Shown here: one piece after another, positions 63,715 through 64,000 of the stretch
How positions within the stretch are numbered: the first letter of the stretch is position 1
How the letters are laid out: each line of letters opens with the position of its first letter
Assembly (NCBI RefSeq): GCF_001704415.2
Contig: NC_030808.1
Span: 140,693,089 to 140,757,088, forward strand
DNA length: 64,000 nt
Source of the DNA: Capra hircus
Taxonomy: Eukaryota; Chordata; Mammalia; Artiodactyla; Bovidae
Direction: 5' to 3'
Translations under genes and position numbers: made by a program
The notes under the pieces: generated by a model
Databases searched by the model: none
Seen by the model: the letters and a program-made list of their open reading frames with translations, nothing else
Told to the model about the DNA's origin: nothing

Positions 63715-64000
63715 CGTCCTGGGTAATCAGGGGAAAAGTGTACAAAGGACCCTCCCTTGCTCACTGCATTGGCGCCTCATTCATGGGGGCTCACTGTCAC
63801 CCCATTTAGACACAGAAGAAATGTCCTTTCCTCCATCCATCTTCAGAGTTGATTATACCTCTCTACACTCTCAATTTTTCATCCCAAATCAGATACTCTT
63901 GAAATGCAGTTAGTATTCATCAGGGCCATGCTCCATTTTTGACAGAAGTATAACTAAATAAGAATGAAATTTGAGGACAGTTTTAAGCTTCTAATAGACT
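63715..64000. other. Unassigned sequence to the window end
   Basis: Nothing recognised. Confidence 0.4.

Overview
The window looks like intergenic or intronic nuclear DNA from a ruminant (cattle, bison, yak, sheep or goat; I cannot separate these by eye). The diagnosis rests on abundant BovB (RTE-clade) LINE copies, Bov-tA and Bov-A2 SINEs built from a tRNA-like head and/or BovB-tail sequence, cetartiodactyl CHR SINEs, and ruminant-type L1 and ERV LTRs. I see no intact host protein-coding gene, no rRNA or functional tRNA gene, and nothing prokaryotic. Nearly all longer open frames are relics of the BovB or L1 ORF2, antisense frames of BovB, or low-complexity translations. The only non-transposon coding relic I can argue for is a probable processed pseudogene near 41.8-42.7 kb.

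Layout. 0-9 kb: a low-divergence BovB 3' fragment with an 11-bp target-site duplication (TSD), an ancient MER5A-like element split by a BovB, several 3'-end BovB scraps, Bov-tA SINEs, an L1 tail and a MIR. 9-15 kb: a Bov-A2, a 1.66-kb BovB with reverse-transcriptase (RT) motifs, CHR and Bov-tA copies. 15-21 kb: mini DNA transposons, the C-terminal half of an L1 ORF2, then two outward-facing BovBs whose flanks only make sense if the DNA between them has been inverted. 21-29 kb: CA-rich repeat, a 1.68-kb BovB, further BovB and SINE copies. 29-35 kb: an L1 3' end carrying two solo LTRs with 4-bp TSDs, a third LTR, an L1 RT segment, a Charlie-like element and an older L1 holding a Bov-tA. 35-39.3 kb: Bov-A2, a MaLR LTR and the longest BovB (about 2.5 kb, endonuclease plus RT). 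39-45 kb: possible LTR, MIR, the candidate processed pseudogene and more BovB. 45-53 kb: L1 tails, long CA/GATA/TA microsatellites, an older L1 with a nested Bov-A2, and a BovB inserted head-to-head into another BovB. 53-64 kb: LTR-like sequence, a second copy of the 30.7-kb LTR, a BovB with an 11-bp TSD, a mosaic BovB, an ancient L1 and an MLT1-like LTR.

How the parts relate: BovB and L1 are the autonomous machines; the Bov-tA, Bov-A2 and CHR SINEs are their non-autonomous partners. By my hand-drawn boundaries about 22 BovB pieces cover roughly a quarter of the window. All ORF2 copies carry stops, frameshifts or deletions. The main interest is structural: nesting order, TSDs, and one rearrangement that looks BovB-mediated. 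Family names come from recognition of consensus-like motifs, not from a RepeatMasker run; boundaries are mostly good to 5-20 bases, and exact where a TSD is cited.
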